The translations under genes were made by a program, and so were the position numbers. 44,355 nucleotides of DNA from Verrucomicrobiales bacterium (lineage in GTDB: Bacteria; Verrucomicrobiota; Verrucomicrobiia; Limisphaerales; JAQGOV01). Under the pieces are notes generated by a model. The model made no database searches. It was not told the origin of the DNA and saw nothing but the letters and a program-made list of their open reading frames with translations. Each line of letters starts with the position of its first letter. The stretch's first letter is position 1. Location of the stretch: contig JAQGOV010000726.1 in assembly GCA_028293425.1 (NCBI GenBank), positions 1 to 44,355 on the forward strand, in the 5' to 3' direction. Below, one piece after another: positions 1 to 8,424 of this stretch.

Positions 1-130
1 GCTCTGCGACCATGCGATAGCGCTGCCCAACAACCATGTGCTGGTCGGCCTGATGGCGCCAGTAGTTGGAAGCAGGGACGAGGCTTTCGCCGTCCCACTG
101 GTACATGATCGGCGGGGCAAGGTCGTCCAT
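1..130 (-). CDS. Conserved phage early protein, N-terminal part (MDDLAPPIMYQWDGESLVPASNYWRHQADQHMVVGQRYRMVAE...), truncated by window start
   Basis: ATG on minus strand at 130 overlapping the upstream gene stop (ATGA); pattern typical of a phage protein family (DUF1367-like, from memory) whose C-terminal part is at the right window end. Confidence 0.7.
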   Translation of the reverse strand, partial: MDDLAPPIMYQWDGESLVPASNYWRHQADQHMVVGQRYRMVAE

Positions 131-348
131 CAGCCAGCCCTCAAGTAGCTGCCAAGCCGCTCGGCAAGGCGCAGAATTTCAAGGCGGTCATCGAACAGTT
201 TCAGCAGCCGGGCGCGCTCGGGGCTCTCGTCCGCAAACTCGGCGCAATGGTCACCCCAAGCGGCCTGCAATTCGTCTGTGCTGCTGGCACCCCAGAGAGC
301 GTCGGCGGCTACTGCTTCAAGGGCTCGGGTAAGCTGGATTTGCATCAT
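130..348 (-). CDS. Hypothetical phage protein (MMQIQLTRALEAVAADALWGA...)
   Basis: ORF with start overlapping exonuclease stop, ends with ATGA overlap. Confidence 0.7.
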   Translation of the reverse strand: MMQIQLTRALEAVAADALWGASSTDELQAAWGDHCAEFADESPERARLLKLFDDRLEILRLAERLGSYLRAG

Positions 349-977
349 GCGGCTTGCCTCGCAAAGTTCTCGTAGGTTCGGATAGAAGCGACGATGGAAT
401 CCAGTTCCTCGTTGAAGGCGTCGACGGCTTTGGCGAGCGTTGCGATATAGGGCTCGTCTCGATAGACGCGGTGAATGAACGGGGGCAGGCCGGGGCAATA
501 CGACATGAAATCCCAGTGCTCGCGCTCACTCACCCACAAGCTGCCCTGTACCTGGGCGACGTGTTCGGGCGGCAAGCGGCTCTTGAGCAGTCGGTCGATC
601 TGCACCGAGGGGATGGCGCACTTGATTTCGAGCCCGCCCTTGGTCCCTACGAGGCTGTCAGGGCTCGCGCCCTTCCGGCCGTTGCGGATGAAGCCGACAC
701 GCTGCACAGGCTCATAGGTGAAGGCGTAGAGCGAACGGGCCTCGCCCTCCTGTTCGTGGCCCCTGTCCATATCGGCGTTGCGGTAGCCTTCCGGCGCCGG
801 TTGGCCTGTCAGGATTTCGCCGGCCAGCTTCAGCAAGAGGTCGCGACGACCGACGCTGGCGCCGCCTTCCTTGCCTTGCGCCAGCACCTTGGCGAACGTG
901 CTGGCCGTCACGAGACCGCAACGGGCCTCCAGCCACTCAGGCGAGTTCTGCTCGCAATCGAGGATTTCGACGGTCAC
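345..977 (-). CDS. YqaJ-like viral recombinase/exonuclease
   Basis: GTG start overlapping ERF stop (GTGA); motifs ...NSPEWLEARCGLVTAS..., ...GTKGGLEIKCAIPSVQI..., ...HVAQVQGSLWVSEREHWDFMSYCPG... typical of the YqaJ exonuclease fold. Confidence 0.88.
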   Translation of the reverse strand: MTVEILDCEQNSPEWLEARCGLVTASTFAKVLAQGKEGGASVGRRDLLLKLAGEILTGQPAPEGYRNADMDRGHEQEGEARSLYAFTYEPVQRVGFIRNGRKGASPDSLVGTKGGLEIKCAIPSVQIDRLLKSRLPPEHVAQVQGSLWVSEREHWDFMSYCPGLPPFIHRVYRDEPYIATLAKAVDAFNEELDSIVASIRTYENFARQAA

Positions 978-1729
978 TTTCCCGCCCCCATCTTCTTGCG
1001 GCGGTTGTCGATGATGGTGAGCGCGGCGGGCAAGTCCTTGGCCCTCAGGTCCGGTAGCGCGTCGATCCCAAAGTGTTCGCAGAAAGCCGCGGTGTCGCCC
1101 TTGGTCTCTTCGATCTGCTTGCGCAAATCGATAAGCTGCTCGGGCGTGATCGCCTTGGCCTCGACCGGCGGCGATGCGCCGTCTTTGTCGTCGCCCTGCT
1201 CGGCAAGCCCGCAGGCGGCCTTGAGCGACCCGCGCTCCAGGTAGGTGATGGCGCTCAGCCGAGCTTGAATGGCGTTCTTCGCGCCGCCTGTATCGGGAGG
1301 TCCGCCGATAGCAACCTTCTTGTTGCCGCCGAGCACATGTTCTATGGTGCAGGTGACTTCGATCCAGTCCTTTTCGTCCTTGGTGATGTTCCAAGAGGCG
1401 CTGAGGCCATGCTTCGAAAGCGCGGGCGTCACGGCGTCCACGAACGAGAACAGTTCGGCGTACTTCCGGCCCTTCAGCGGACCATCTGTGATCAGCCGGT
1501 TGCGAGCGATGGTGACGACTTCGGACTTGAAGGCGGCGAAGGCTTCGTTGAACGCCTTGCGCGCCTGGTTGGCTTCCCAACGCTCGTGCAGCACCATGAG
1601 CTTTTCGACCAACTCCATGCTGGCGCCGTTCGCTAGCGCGTTGTTGATCATGTCCATTGTGGAGACGGTCGTGCCGACATCCTTAGCCGGCAGGTTGTCG
1701 TTGCGTTCGGCAACAGCTTGAGCACTCAT
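974..1729 (-). CDS. erf: ERF-family single-strand annealing protein
   Basis: ORF 974..1864, likely start at MSAQAVAERND; KYAELFSFVDAVTPALSKHGLSASWNI... ERF pattern; adjacent to YqaJ exonuclease. Confidence 0.85.
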   Translation of the reverse strand: MSAQAVAERNDNLPAKDVGTTVSTMDMINNALANGASMELVEKLMVLHERWEANQARKAFNEAFAAFKSEVVTIARNRLITDGPLKGRKYAELFSFVDAVTPALSKHGLSASWNITKDEKDWIEVTCTIEHVLGGNKKVAIGGPPDTGGAKNAIQARLSAITYLERGSLKAACGLAEQGDDKDGASPPVEAKAITPEQLIDLRKQIEETKGDTAAFCEHFGIDALPDLRAKDLPAALTIIDNRRKKMGAGK

Positions 1730-1860
1730 GGCTTCTTCCTTACTTGGTTGATGTCTACGGCTCCGGTAAGAGCTGCGAGGGAAAGCAGCAGAGCCAACAG
1801 TTTCGGATTGCTGGAGGTCATGGCGAGCGCTCTCCGAACAGGTCACCAACGGCGGCGCGT

Positions 1861-2205
1861 TCAATGAACAGCAGGCATTGCTCGTTTTCGAGATGGTCCT
1901 TGCTGCGCGGAATGAGCATGTGGAGGATGCTTTCCGCGTTGTTGCACAGCGGCTTGAAGGTCGAGCACGAATTTGGGCTCGTTGTTGTCCGCGGTCACAG
2001 TGATCGTGGCGCGCAGGGCCGGGGACGACCAGAGCGACTTCGGCAGCGAGGCGCGGACGAACATCTTGCGCTCGTCCCGGCCAATTCCCGGTTCGCGCAC
2101 TGTCTGGCGCACCTTGCCGAAGCAGTCGAAGACCAGCCAGAAATCGTAGCCGTAATGCGTGGGTTTGTCGCTCATCTCACGCCACCATCGGCTTGGTGCA
2201 TTCAA
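1861..2205 (-). CDS. Hypothetical protein (start probably at MSDKPTHYGYDFWLVFDCFGKVRQTVREPGIGRDERKMFVRASLP, about 2175)
   Basis: ORF collinear with early leftward operon. Confidence 0.55.
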   Translation of the reverse strand: MNAPSRWWREMSDKPTHYGYDFWLVFDCFGKVRQTVREPGIGRDERKMFVRASLPKSLWSSPALRATITVTADNNEPKFVLDLQAAVQQRGKHPPHAHSAQQGPSRKRAMPAVH

Positions 2206-2575
2206 GGAGACCTTCAGGCTCGCTTTCGATGATGTCGGCGATTTGCTCGAACGTCGCGCCGTCGTGGTCGTTCATCCAAGCGAGGACCCTCCGACCGCCA
2301 CCGTAGTAATATTCGCCGCTGTCCGTTCGCAGGCCGAGCCAGTCCCTCATCGGCGGGGAGAGATAGGCGTCTGAGTGGTAGTGCCCATCTATGACGGGCT
2401 GCGTGCCCTTCCACGTGACGATGTCGCTAACGTCGCAGGCGACACCGAGGCAGCAAAATGCGCCGTCATCCGTTTTCAGTCGGCTGCTTCCCTGCTGATA
2501 CTTCCCGCTCCGCAGCGCCGTCGCCCAAATCTTGCGGTTGGCCTTCTGCTCTTCCGAGCTATAATAGGTCTTCAT
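2177..2575 (-). CDS. Hypothetical phage protein (MKTYYSSEEQKANRKIWATALRSGKYQQGSSRLKTDDGAFCCLGVACDV)
   Basis: ORF with strong coding character, compact operon. Confidence 0.75.
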   Translation of the reverse strand: MKTYYSSEEQKANRKIWATALRSGKYQQGSSRLKTDDGAFCCLGVACDVSDIVTWKGTQPVIDGHYHSDAYLSPPMRDWLGLRTDSGEYYYGGGRRVLAWMNDHDGATFEQIADIIESEPEGLLECTKPMVA

Positions 2576-2865
2576 TCTGCAGCCTCAAGCTTGTCTGAAA
2601 CATCGTTCTGAGATAGGATTTCGTCCGGCATACCGAGCGCTTTCGCGATCCTGTCGAGCACGTCCATTTTGCTCTCGGCAGTTACAGACGCGACGGTATG
2701 GGAGCCAGGACGGAACGAATTGTCCTCGTTGGCAAATGCGTGCCAGTAGCCGGGACCATCGTCCTCGGTAATATGCCGGACACTGATGGTGTCACCGAAG
2801 AACCGCTCGATCTGAGCATGTCTGTATTCGACGGCATCGAGGCGATGGGAGGGGTGGTGGAGCAT
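2572..2865 (-). CDS. Hypothetical protein
   Basis: ORF overlapping neighbour by 4 nt. Confidence 0.65.
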   Translation of the reverse strand: MLHHPSHRLDAVEYRHAQIERFFGDTISVRHITEDDGPGYWHAFANEDNSFRPGSHTVASVTAESKMDVLDRIAKALGMPDEILSQNDVSDKLEAAE

Positions 2866-3615
2866 TTAGGCGACCGTCTTGACCGAGAGGGCGGGCTCAG
2901 GCAGCGCCGCTAGGACAGCGTCACGAATGTCCTGAAATGCTGCCGACCTCGCTGCCGACCACGCTGCCGACTCCGCTGCCGACCTCGCTGCCGACCACGC
3001 TGCCGACCTCGCTGCCGACCACGCTGCCGACACCGCTGCCGACCTCGCTGCCGACCACGCTGCCGACTCCGCTGCCGACTCCGCTGCCGACCACGCTGCC
3101 GACCTCGCTGCCGACCATATTTCGTCGCTGATATCTTCGCCGCGACCGGCACGCTCATGAAGCTCAAGGACGTGCTGAACGACTTCCTTTGCCGACCCCG
3201 CCGTGCGATAAGAGATACGCAGAATGGCTGCATGGACGCGGTGTAGAGCGAAGTCCCAATCGAAGTCGGCGGGGAGCTTCGCCAACGTCTCGGCAAGCTG
3301 AACGTGCCACTTGCTATTTTCGCCCTGCGGCCCGTTCGGGAGCCCTTCGAAAATGGTGTCCTGCAAATAGGCCAGCCACGACGGATAGCCGTAGTGGTCG
3401 GCAACGAAGGCATGAACGCCGTTGGGGTACGACTGCTTGCGGGGCGCAATTTCATGCGCCAGACAGCCGACCGAGCAGCCCTTGAACTTCTTGCCCGAGC
3501 CGACGCCGTAAGTGCCCTTCATCAGCATGTCGGCAGCAAAGTGCGCCTTGGCGGCAATCACCATCTCGGCACGGCGTTCCAGTAGTTCCATTTCGTTCAT
3601 CTCCCCGGCCGTCAT
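2866..3615 (-). CDS. Phage protein of unknown function with C-terminal (SAAX)n tetrapeptide repeats (X=W/R/E/V)
   Basis: ORF 2866..3663; the first codon of the listed ORF is TTG inside a promoter, so start is probably 3615, 3600 or 3591 (SD-like GGGGAG upstream of 3591). Confidence 0.8.
   Translation of the reverse strand: MTAGEMNEMELLERRAEMVIAAKAHFAADMLMKGTYGVGSGKKFKGCSVGCLAHEIAPRKQSYPNGVHAFVADHYGYPSWLAYLQDTIFEGLPNGPQGENSKWHVQLAETLAKLPADFDWDFALHRVHAAILRISYRTAGSAKEVVQHVLELHERAGRGEDISDEIWSAARSAAWSAAESAAESAAWSAARSAAVSAAWSAARSAAWSAARSAAESAAWSAARSAAFQDIRDAVLAALPEPALSVKTVA
2936..3118 (-). repeat. 12-bp tandem repeat, unit TCGGCAGCG(TGG/AGG/GAG/GTG), about 15 copies
   Basis: Direct reading: gctgccgacctc/gctgccgaccac/gctgccgactcc... 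on + strand. Confidence 0.97.
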
Positions 3616-3634
3616 AGGTGCGGCTACAGGAGAT

Positions 3635-3663
3635 AGTATGGGAAATCCGTAATCATCCGTCAA
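3635..3663 (-). promoter_or_regulatory. Putative PL promoter: TTGACG (3663-3658) N17 CATACT (3640-3635), overlapped by operator
   Basis: -35/-10 match with 17-bp spacer; same layout as PR. Confidence 0.65.
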
Positions 3664-3697
3664 GCGGAAAAACGGAAAATCCGTAGATTATCCGTTC
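3638..3697. promoter_or_regulatory. Putative left operator cluster: ATGGGAAATCCGT (3638-3650), ATCCGT half sites, palindrome ACGGAAAATCCGT (3672-3684)
   Basis: Same 13-mers occur in the repressor/cro intergenic region. Confidence 0.75.
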
Positions 3698-3728
3698 GGG
3701 CATGCGAAGGCAGAGGCGATGCTAAAGT

Positions 3729-4430
3729 TCAGCGAGTCGGGCGGGGGAGGGGTTGCGGGCTCCAGCCGCCGAGCACGATGCCCTTGGCTATGGTGGTGGT
3801 TTCACCCTCCTGGCTGTCGATCGGGAACGGCTGCCAAGCGGGATTGGAGCTGTGGGGGACGAGGCATAATTTGCCTTTGCGTCTCTCCACGGCTTTGAGC
3901 GTCACTTCTATGAGCTGACCGGCCGCGCGGTGACGCTCCACGTGGACTATCAGGCCTTCTCCCAAAGAGAGACCACTATCTGCAAAATCTACACAGGTCA
4001 CGATACTACCGTCAGGGTAGTCCAAGTCCATGCTGTCCCCAACGACGCGTAATGCATATTGCTTTGCGTGTGGAAATCTTTGGTCCCGTATGATCGGAAC
4101 CATTTCTGTTTTTGCCTCTTCTTGGGCGTAGCCCAGTTCAAGCCAGTGCCCTGCTTGAATAGAGCCCAAAAGCGGGAGGCCTGCAACCTCAATATCGTAC
4201 GGGACCGCACCATCCATTTGCGCATCACCCTTGCCGGTAAGTAGCCACTCCAAAGAGACCTTGAACTTTTTCGCATAGGTCTCGGCTACTTGAGCGCGTA
4301 GTCCGATGGATCCATTTTCATGCGAGTAGTACGTAGAAGGTCGCATCCCCAACGCGTTAGCCGCGTCAATGGCCTTTTCGTAGCCGGCTCGCTTGCGCGC
4401 CGTGGTTAAACGTTCGCTAATCTCAGACAT
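3729..4430 (-). CDS. cI: Phage repressor, HTH plus S24/LexA-like peptidase domain
   Basis: ISERLTTARKRAGYEKAIDAANALGM HTH; ALRVVGDSMDLDYPDGSIVTCVDF signature of S24 peptidase; start likely MSEISERL. Confidence 0.92.
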   Translation of the reverse strand: MSEISERLTTARKRAGYEKAIDAANALGMRPSTYYSHENGSIGLRAQVAETYAKKFKVSLEWLLTGKGDAQMDGAVPYDIEVAGLPLLGSIQAGHWLELGYAQEEAKTEMVPIIRDQRFPHAKQYALRVVGDSMDLDYPDGSIVTCVDFADSGLSLGEGLIVHVERHRAAGQLIEVTLKAVERRKGKLCLVPHSSNPAWQPFPIDSQEGETTTIAKGIVLGGWSPQPLPRPTR

Positions 4431-4456
4431 GTCGGCGAACCATGTCATAGCGGGCT

Positions 4457-4495
4457 ACGGAAAATCCGTTTGACTTTGCCGTACGGATTTCCCAT
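4457..4495. promoter_or_regulatory. Putative right operator cluster: ACGGAAAATCCGT (4457-4469) and ACGGATTTCCCAT (4483-4495)
   Basis: Identical 13-mers to the left cluster. Confidence 0.78.
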
Positions 4496-4498
4496 AGT
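4470..4498 (+). promoter_or_regulatory. Putative PR promoter: TTGACT (4470-4475) N17 CATAGT (4493-4498)
   Basis: Sequence match; located between divergent repressor and cro-like genes. Confidence 0.68.
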
Positions 4499-4504
4499 CG
4501 GACT

Positions 4505-4723
4505 ATGGACGACCAAATCGACTTCGCCAAAGTGCGCAAAACCCTGGGGATCACCCAGACCGAACTTGCTCTGAAGCTCAAGGTTGCTCAGGGCGACATA
4601 TCCAATTGGGAAGCCAAGAAGCACAGGCCTTCCAAGCTGGCCCGCAGGGCACTCGCCCCCGCAATCGCGCGACTTATCGAAGAGCACGAGGCTGAGGCGT
4701 CGAACCGCGAGAACGCCGCGTGA
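4505..4723 (+). CDS. cro: Cro-like XRE-family HTH protein
   Basis: VRKTLGITQTELALKLKVAQGDISNWEAKKHRPSKLARRAL HTH; divergent from repressor. Confidence 0.85.
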   Translation: MDDQIDFAKVRKTLGITQTELALKLKVAQGDISNWEAKKHRPSKLARRALAPAIARLIEEHEAEASNRENAA

Positions 4724-4917
4724 CCGGGCCCACCGACATCGAGAAGGCCGTCCTAGCCGAACGTGAGCGCATCGCAGCGTGGCACGATCGGCAGGCCGAA
4801 GCGCTGGACCGCGCCATGCAGCGGATTGCGGAAGAGGGCGGCATGGTCGTCTCGCCGCGCTCGCTGGCTGAGCTTCACCGGTCATTTGCGAAAGCCATCC
4901 GAGAGGGTGCGGAATGA
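4720..4917 (+). CDS. Hypothetical protein
   Basis: ORF with 4-nt overlaps on both sides. Confidence 0.7.
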   Translation: MTGPTDIEKAVLAERERIAAWHDRQAEALDRAMQRIAEEGGMVVSPRSLAELHRSFAKAIREGAE

Positions 4918-5480
4918 CCGGCGGGTATCAAGCGTCGGCTCAGCGGGTCTTTTCCAAGGGCATTCAGAACGTGTCGGCAGGATGGGTAGACCAAGAACTG
5001 GTCACTATCCGCAAGATGGCCGCGGCGGGAGCGACCGCAAAGGAAATCGGGCTTGCCATTGGCAAGTCGGGAGCTACCGCGCGTAACCTGATCTATCGCA
5101 ACAACATCGTGTGGAACCGTCGCGCCATAGCCGACCGCCATCTCATCGCCTCGGCTGGTGCCATAGGCGCTCATGAAAAGATGGGCCACGCCCAGTGGGT
5201 AAAGGAAGGCATCAGGCTTTACCAGAGCGGCATGTCGGTCCGGGATGTCGCCACTAAGCTCGGCGTTACACACGCCGCCGTTGCGACATACTTCAGCCGC
5301 CACGGGGTTAGGCCCGTTAAGCCGATCTGTCGCAAGCGCATGGCGAGCCGCCAAAAGATGCTGGCGCTGATCATCCGCTTGCATGTCGAGGAAGTCCTAT
5401 CCGAAGGGCAGGTTCAAGCCGCTACCGGACTAGACCGCCCTGAGATTCGCCGCCTCTATGACGAAGCGCGCGCAGCATGA
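4914..5480 (+). CDS. Protein with two HTH-like segments (GcrA-like N-terminal pattern)
   Basis: WVDQELVTIRKMAAAGATAKEIGLAIGKSGATARNLIYRNNI and SVRDVATKLGVTHAAVATYFSRHGV. Confidence 0.65.
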   Translation: MTGGYQASAQRVFSKGIQNVSAGWVDQELVTIRKMAAAGATAKEIGLAIGKSGATARNLIYRNNIVWNRRAIADRHLIASAGAIGAHEKMGHAQWVKEGIRLYQSGMSVRDVATKLGVTHAAVATYFSRHGVRPVKPICRKRMASRQKMLALIIRLHVEEVLSEGQVQAATGLDRPEIRRLYDEARAA

Positions 5481-5885
5481 TCCAATCCACCAATCACGAT
5501 CAGCATAGGTCTGGAGAGCGAGCGGGCGGGGACACCCGGCTTGCGGCGGTTCCCGCTCTCCATACCCCTGCCGACCATGACAAGTCGCAGGGCCGGGGGC
5601 ATGTGTTTCCGGTTGGCGTCTGCCGCTCCATCTCCCGGCGTGCGGACGCTGTTCTCCTCCCTGTCAGAACTGGCCGGGGCTTTAAGCGCTCCGGCCTCTT
5701 TTTCCGCAGCGGCTCCGGCCGCGCGATCATCAATAGTTGCGGGGCATATAGCGGCCACCGCACGCTTTTTCTCGACCTTCTTGAGCACGTCCGTCGCCAA
5801 ACTGCCGATGCTCTTGAACGTCATTCCGTCTCTTCCTCTGCTCTCGGTCACGAACAAACCGAACTTAGCGAGAGGCGAATTTCGA

Positions 5886-6281
5886 ATGTGCAAAACTCCT
5901 TTGCGTCTGGAGCAAGAAGTGTTTGAGGCTGAAGCAACCGTTGATGAGGCCGCAGAGTGGGCCAAGGCTCTCCTGCATCGTGCCTACTATGGCCCCGGGG
6001 ATACCCTGGAAGCCGCGACCTACCGCGCCGAGCAGAAGTACGGCGTCCCGGCACAGACCTTTTGGGCTCTCCGCTATCGGAAGCCGAAGGCCATTCTAGC
6101 CAACATCTATCTTACCCTCAAAGCCGCTTACGAAGCCGAATGCGGACGGCAGGAAGCGAGACTTCGGCATGAACTGGAATTGGTTAAGGCGCTTCCCGTT
6201 ACCCCGGCTCGTCAAGCTCTGGTGGCAGACGCGGAAGCTGCGCTCGGACAGGCTGAAAGCCGAACGGGAACTGCGGGATGA
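5886..6281 (+). CDS. Hypothetical phage protein (MCKTPLRLEQEVFEAEATVDEAAEWAKALL...)
   Basis: In-frame ATG in ORF 5541..6281. Confidence 0.6.
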   Translation: MCKTPLRLEQEVFEAEATVDEAAEWAKALLHRAYYGPGDTLEAATYRAEQKYGVPAQTFWALRYRKPKAILANIYLTLKAAYEAECGRQEARLRHELELVKALPVTPARQALVADAEAALGQAESRTGTAG

Positions 6282-6356
6282 CGCCGACTTGCTTGGCGCT
6301 TCGTTCCGACCTCCACCGACTAACGCGCATCCCGCGCAACGAAAGGACTGAGAGAA

Positions 6357-6647
6357 ATGGCTATGATTGCTTACGAAGCGAACGTGAAAGCTCAACCGCC
6401 GCGCTCTGCCCCGGCCTTCACCGACCCGGTGAGCGACGCCAATGAGCAGATGACAACGCTCCTGACTCGCATCGAAAAGCTCGCTGACACGCTCTGCGGC
6501 AGCACCCCGACCGGCGAAGATGCAAACGGTCTGCGTCAGGTCTCCAATGGCGTGTTCGATCAAGTGGCCGAGCAGGGCAGGTCGATCATATCCAAAGCGA
6601 CTGCCGCCATCGAGTGCATCAACCGTATCGAACGCTCGCTGCCCTGA
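6357..6647 (+). CDS. Hypothetical protein
   Basis: ORF with SD-like GAGAGAAATGG context. Confidence 0.65.
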   Translation: MAMIAYEANVKAQPPRSAPAFTDPVSDANEQMTTLLTRIEKLADTLCGSTPTGEDANGLRQVSNGVFDQVAEQGRSIISKATAAIECINRIERSLP

Positions 6648-6699
6648 TATCGCAGCCTAAACCACTCGCCTCAGGGCGGCAATATGGGGGACGGGGAAC

Positions 6700-6930
6700 A
6701 TGAGCGGACCATACGAAGCGTTCGAGGACATGGAAGACGAGGACTGCCCGAACTGCGGCGGCGAAGGCGTCACCTATAGCTGTATCGACGGCTGTTGCGA
6801 GGACGCCGACGAGGGGTGCGACCTGTGCGCTCGGCGTTGCGACTGGTGCTCACCGTGGCCCTCCCCGAAGGACGATGGTTTGCGGCAAGTGCTGGCCGAA
6901 GCGCTCGACGCGATCAAGGTCAAGCCATGA
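6700..6930 (+). CDS. Small Cys-rich (zinc-binding-like) protein
   Basis: CPNCGGEGVTYSCIDGCCEDADEGCDLCARRCDWC. Confidence 0.7.
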   Translation: MSGPYEAFEDMEDEDCPNCGGEGVTYSCIDGCCEDADEGCDLCARRCDWCSPWPSPKDDGLRQVLAEALDAIKVKP

Positions 6931-7090
6931 CCGCCCTCCGCAAGCACTCGATAGCCACTCGACTTCCGGGGAAGGCGTCTCGGGTGAGTAAGCAACTCCG
7001 CGATGAACTGCGCCGCGCCGAGACAGACCGGCTCTGCCTCGCTGCCGTCTCCCAAGCCCTGTTCTCCCCCAAGCAGATACAGAGGGAAGA

Positions 7091-7558
7091 ATGACCGAAA
7101 CCACCGCAGACCTTTTCGGGTCCGTCCTGACCGACATCGCCAATGGGCCGAAGATCACCGGCCACGCCGATCTTACCGGGGCGCTGTTGAGGCGTCTATC
7201 GGAGAAGGGGCTGACCCTCGACCAGTGCGCCGACCGGCGTGTCATGGCGCGATCCAGGCGCACCCTTGAGGCTCGAGCCAGGGCGGCCGGAGTGGCCTTT
7301 GCCGACTATGTGCCAATGGCCCTGCGAAAGGAAGCGAAGCTCATCCAGAGCGGCGACTTCTTCATGCTTGAGGGCGACCTTGTCGATGAGGTCGCTAACC
7401 TCTGCGACGTGGTTGTGACCACCACTCGGCAAGGCGTCCGCACCATCGGCTTCCCAATTCACACCATAGAGGAAACCCGAGATCAGCTTAAGGCCGCTTG
7501 GTACGTCGTCAAGCTCGTTCGTCAGAAGAAGGCCAAGATCCGGAGGGCGAAGCAGTGA
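7091..7558 (+). CDS. Hypothetical phage protein
   Basis: ORF, coding character. Confidence 0.7.
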   Translation: MTETTADLFGSVLTDIANGPKITGHADLTGALLRRLSEKGLTLDQCADRRVMARSRRTLEARARAAGVAFADYVPMALRKEAKLIQSGDFFMLEGDLVDEVANLCDVVVTTTRQGVRTIGFPIHTIEETRDQLKAAWYVVKLVRQKKAKIRRAKQ

Positions 7559-7779
7559 GCAGGGCTGCAACCCTGAAGGACGTTCTATACGGCCTCGAAT
7601 TCGACGGGCAACAGCTCTGTCGGTGGCCCGGTGGTGGCAAGGCGTGGTCACTTGAGCCGAGCGGAGCCAAGGTTCTGCCGCACGTTGCAGACAAGGCGCT
7701 AGCCTCCGGCTTCGTGGTCAACGCTCCGACCTCCAAATTCGGTGAGAGCCGCTATCAGTGGCAAGGCCGGGCCGCATGA
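7555..7779 (+). CDS. Hypothetical protein (VSRAATLKDVLYGLEFDGQQLCRWPGGG...)
   Basis: GTG start overlapping previous stop. Confidence 0.65.
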   Translation: MSRAATLKDVLYGLEFDGQQLCRWPGGGKAWSLEPSGAKVLPHVADKALASGFVVNAPTSKFGESRYQWQGRAA

Positions 7780-8009
7780 CCTCGCCAGCTTCATCCCCAC
7801 CACCGGGAGAGGCGAGGGTCCTCAGCCAGAGCCTGTTTGAACTGGCCGATCTGTTGCAGCGCGAAGGGCTCACCCTTTCCGAGATTGCCGACACCCTCAA
7901 CACCGGCCGGCAGAACGTCGTCAAGGCGCTCTATTGGGACCGCGTGATCGACTATTCGGAGCCCGTTGAAATTGAACCAGTCCGGCGGGCGTATGCCGGC
8001 GCACAGTAA
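7776..8009 (+). CDS. HTH-containing small protein
   Basis: ELADLLQREGLTLSEIADTLNTGRQNVVKALYW; ATGA overlap. Confidence 0.65.
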   Translation: MTSPASSPPPGEARVLSQSLFELADLLQREGLTLSEIADTLNTGRQNVVKALYWDRVIDYSEPVEIEPVRRAYAGAQ

Positions 8010-8292
8010 AGGAGTGCTGACGATGACGGAAGAAGAACGAGATGTCCGAGATTGTAAAATCGAGCTTCTTTGGCTGGACGGCATGAAGCCTTCCGCGATT
8101 GCCACACAGGTGCGGCTCAAGGCCGACCGAGTGCGCCAAGTGCTCAAGGCCAAGGGCTACCGCGTCAACTTCCGCAAGCCCCAGGAGCCGTCGCATAGCG
8201 TTTGGGAAATGAGCGACATGGCCCGGAAGCGGAAGTTTTGGGAACGGGCTCGCAAGGCTGCGGCGGAAGCAAGAACGCAAGAGGCGGCGTGA
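7994..8292 (+). CDS. HTH-containing small protein (MPAHSKGVLTMTEEERDVRDCKIELLWLDGMKPSAIATQVRLKADRVRQVLKAKGY)
   Basis: In-frame start within ORF 7966..8292. Confidence 0.6.
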
Positions 8293-8424
8293 GTTTCCCC
8301 CACTATCAACACAAGTCACAACGAACCCGTAAAGAATTGCATCTGCCGCTATTGCAGCCCTAGAACACCATAGCAAATCAGCGCACGGTTTTGGTGCGTT
8401 ATCCACAGCGGGACAGCGAGATAT

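Noticed and set aside
2936-3118. CRISPR array
   Set aside because: 12-bp contiguous units with no spacers, inside a coding frame
2910-3455. Long ORFs in other frames over the 12-bp repeat (2910..3455 -, 2921..3118 -, 2937..3131 +)
   Set aside because: A 12-bp unit without stops keeps several frames open; only the frame of 2866..3663 continues into a normal protein sequence
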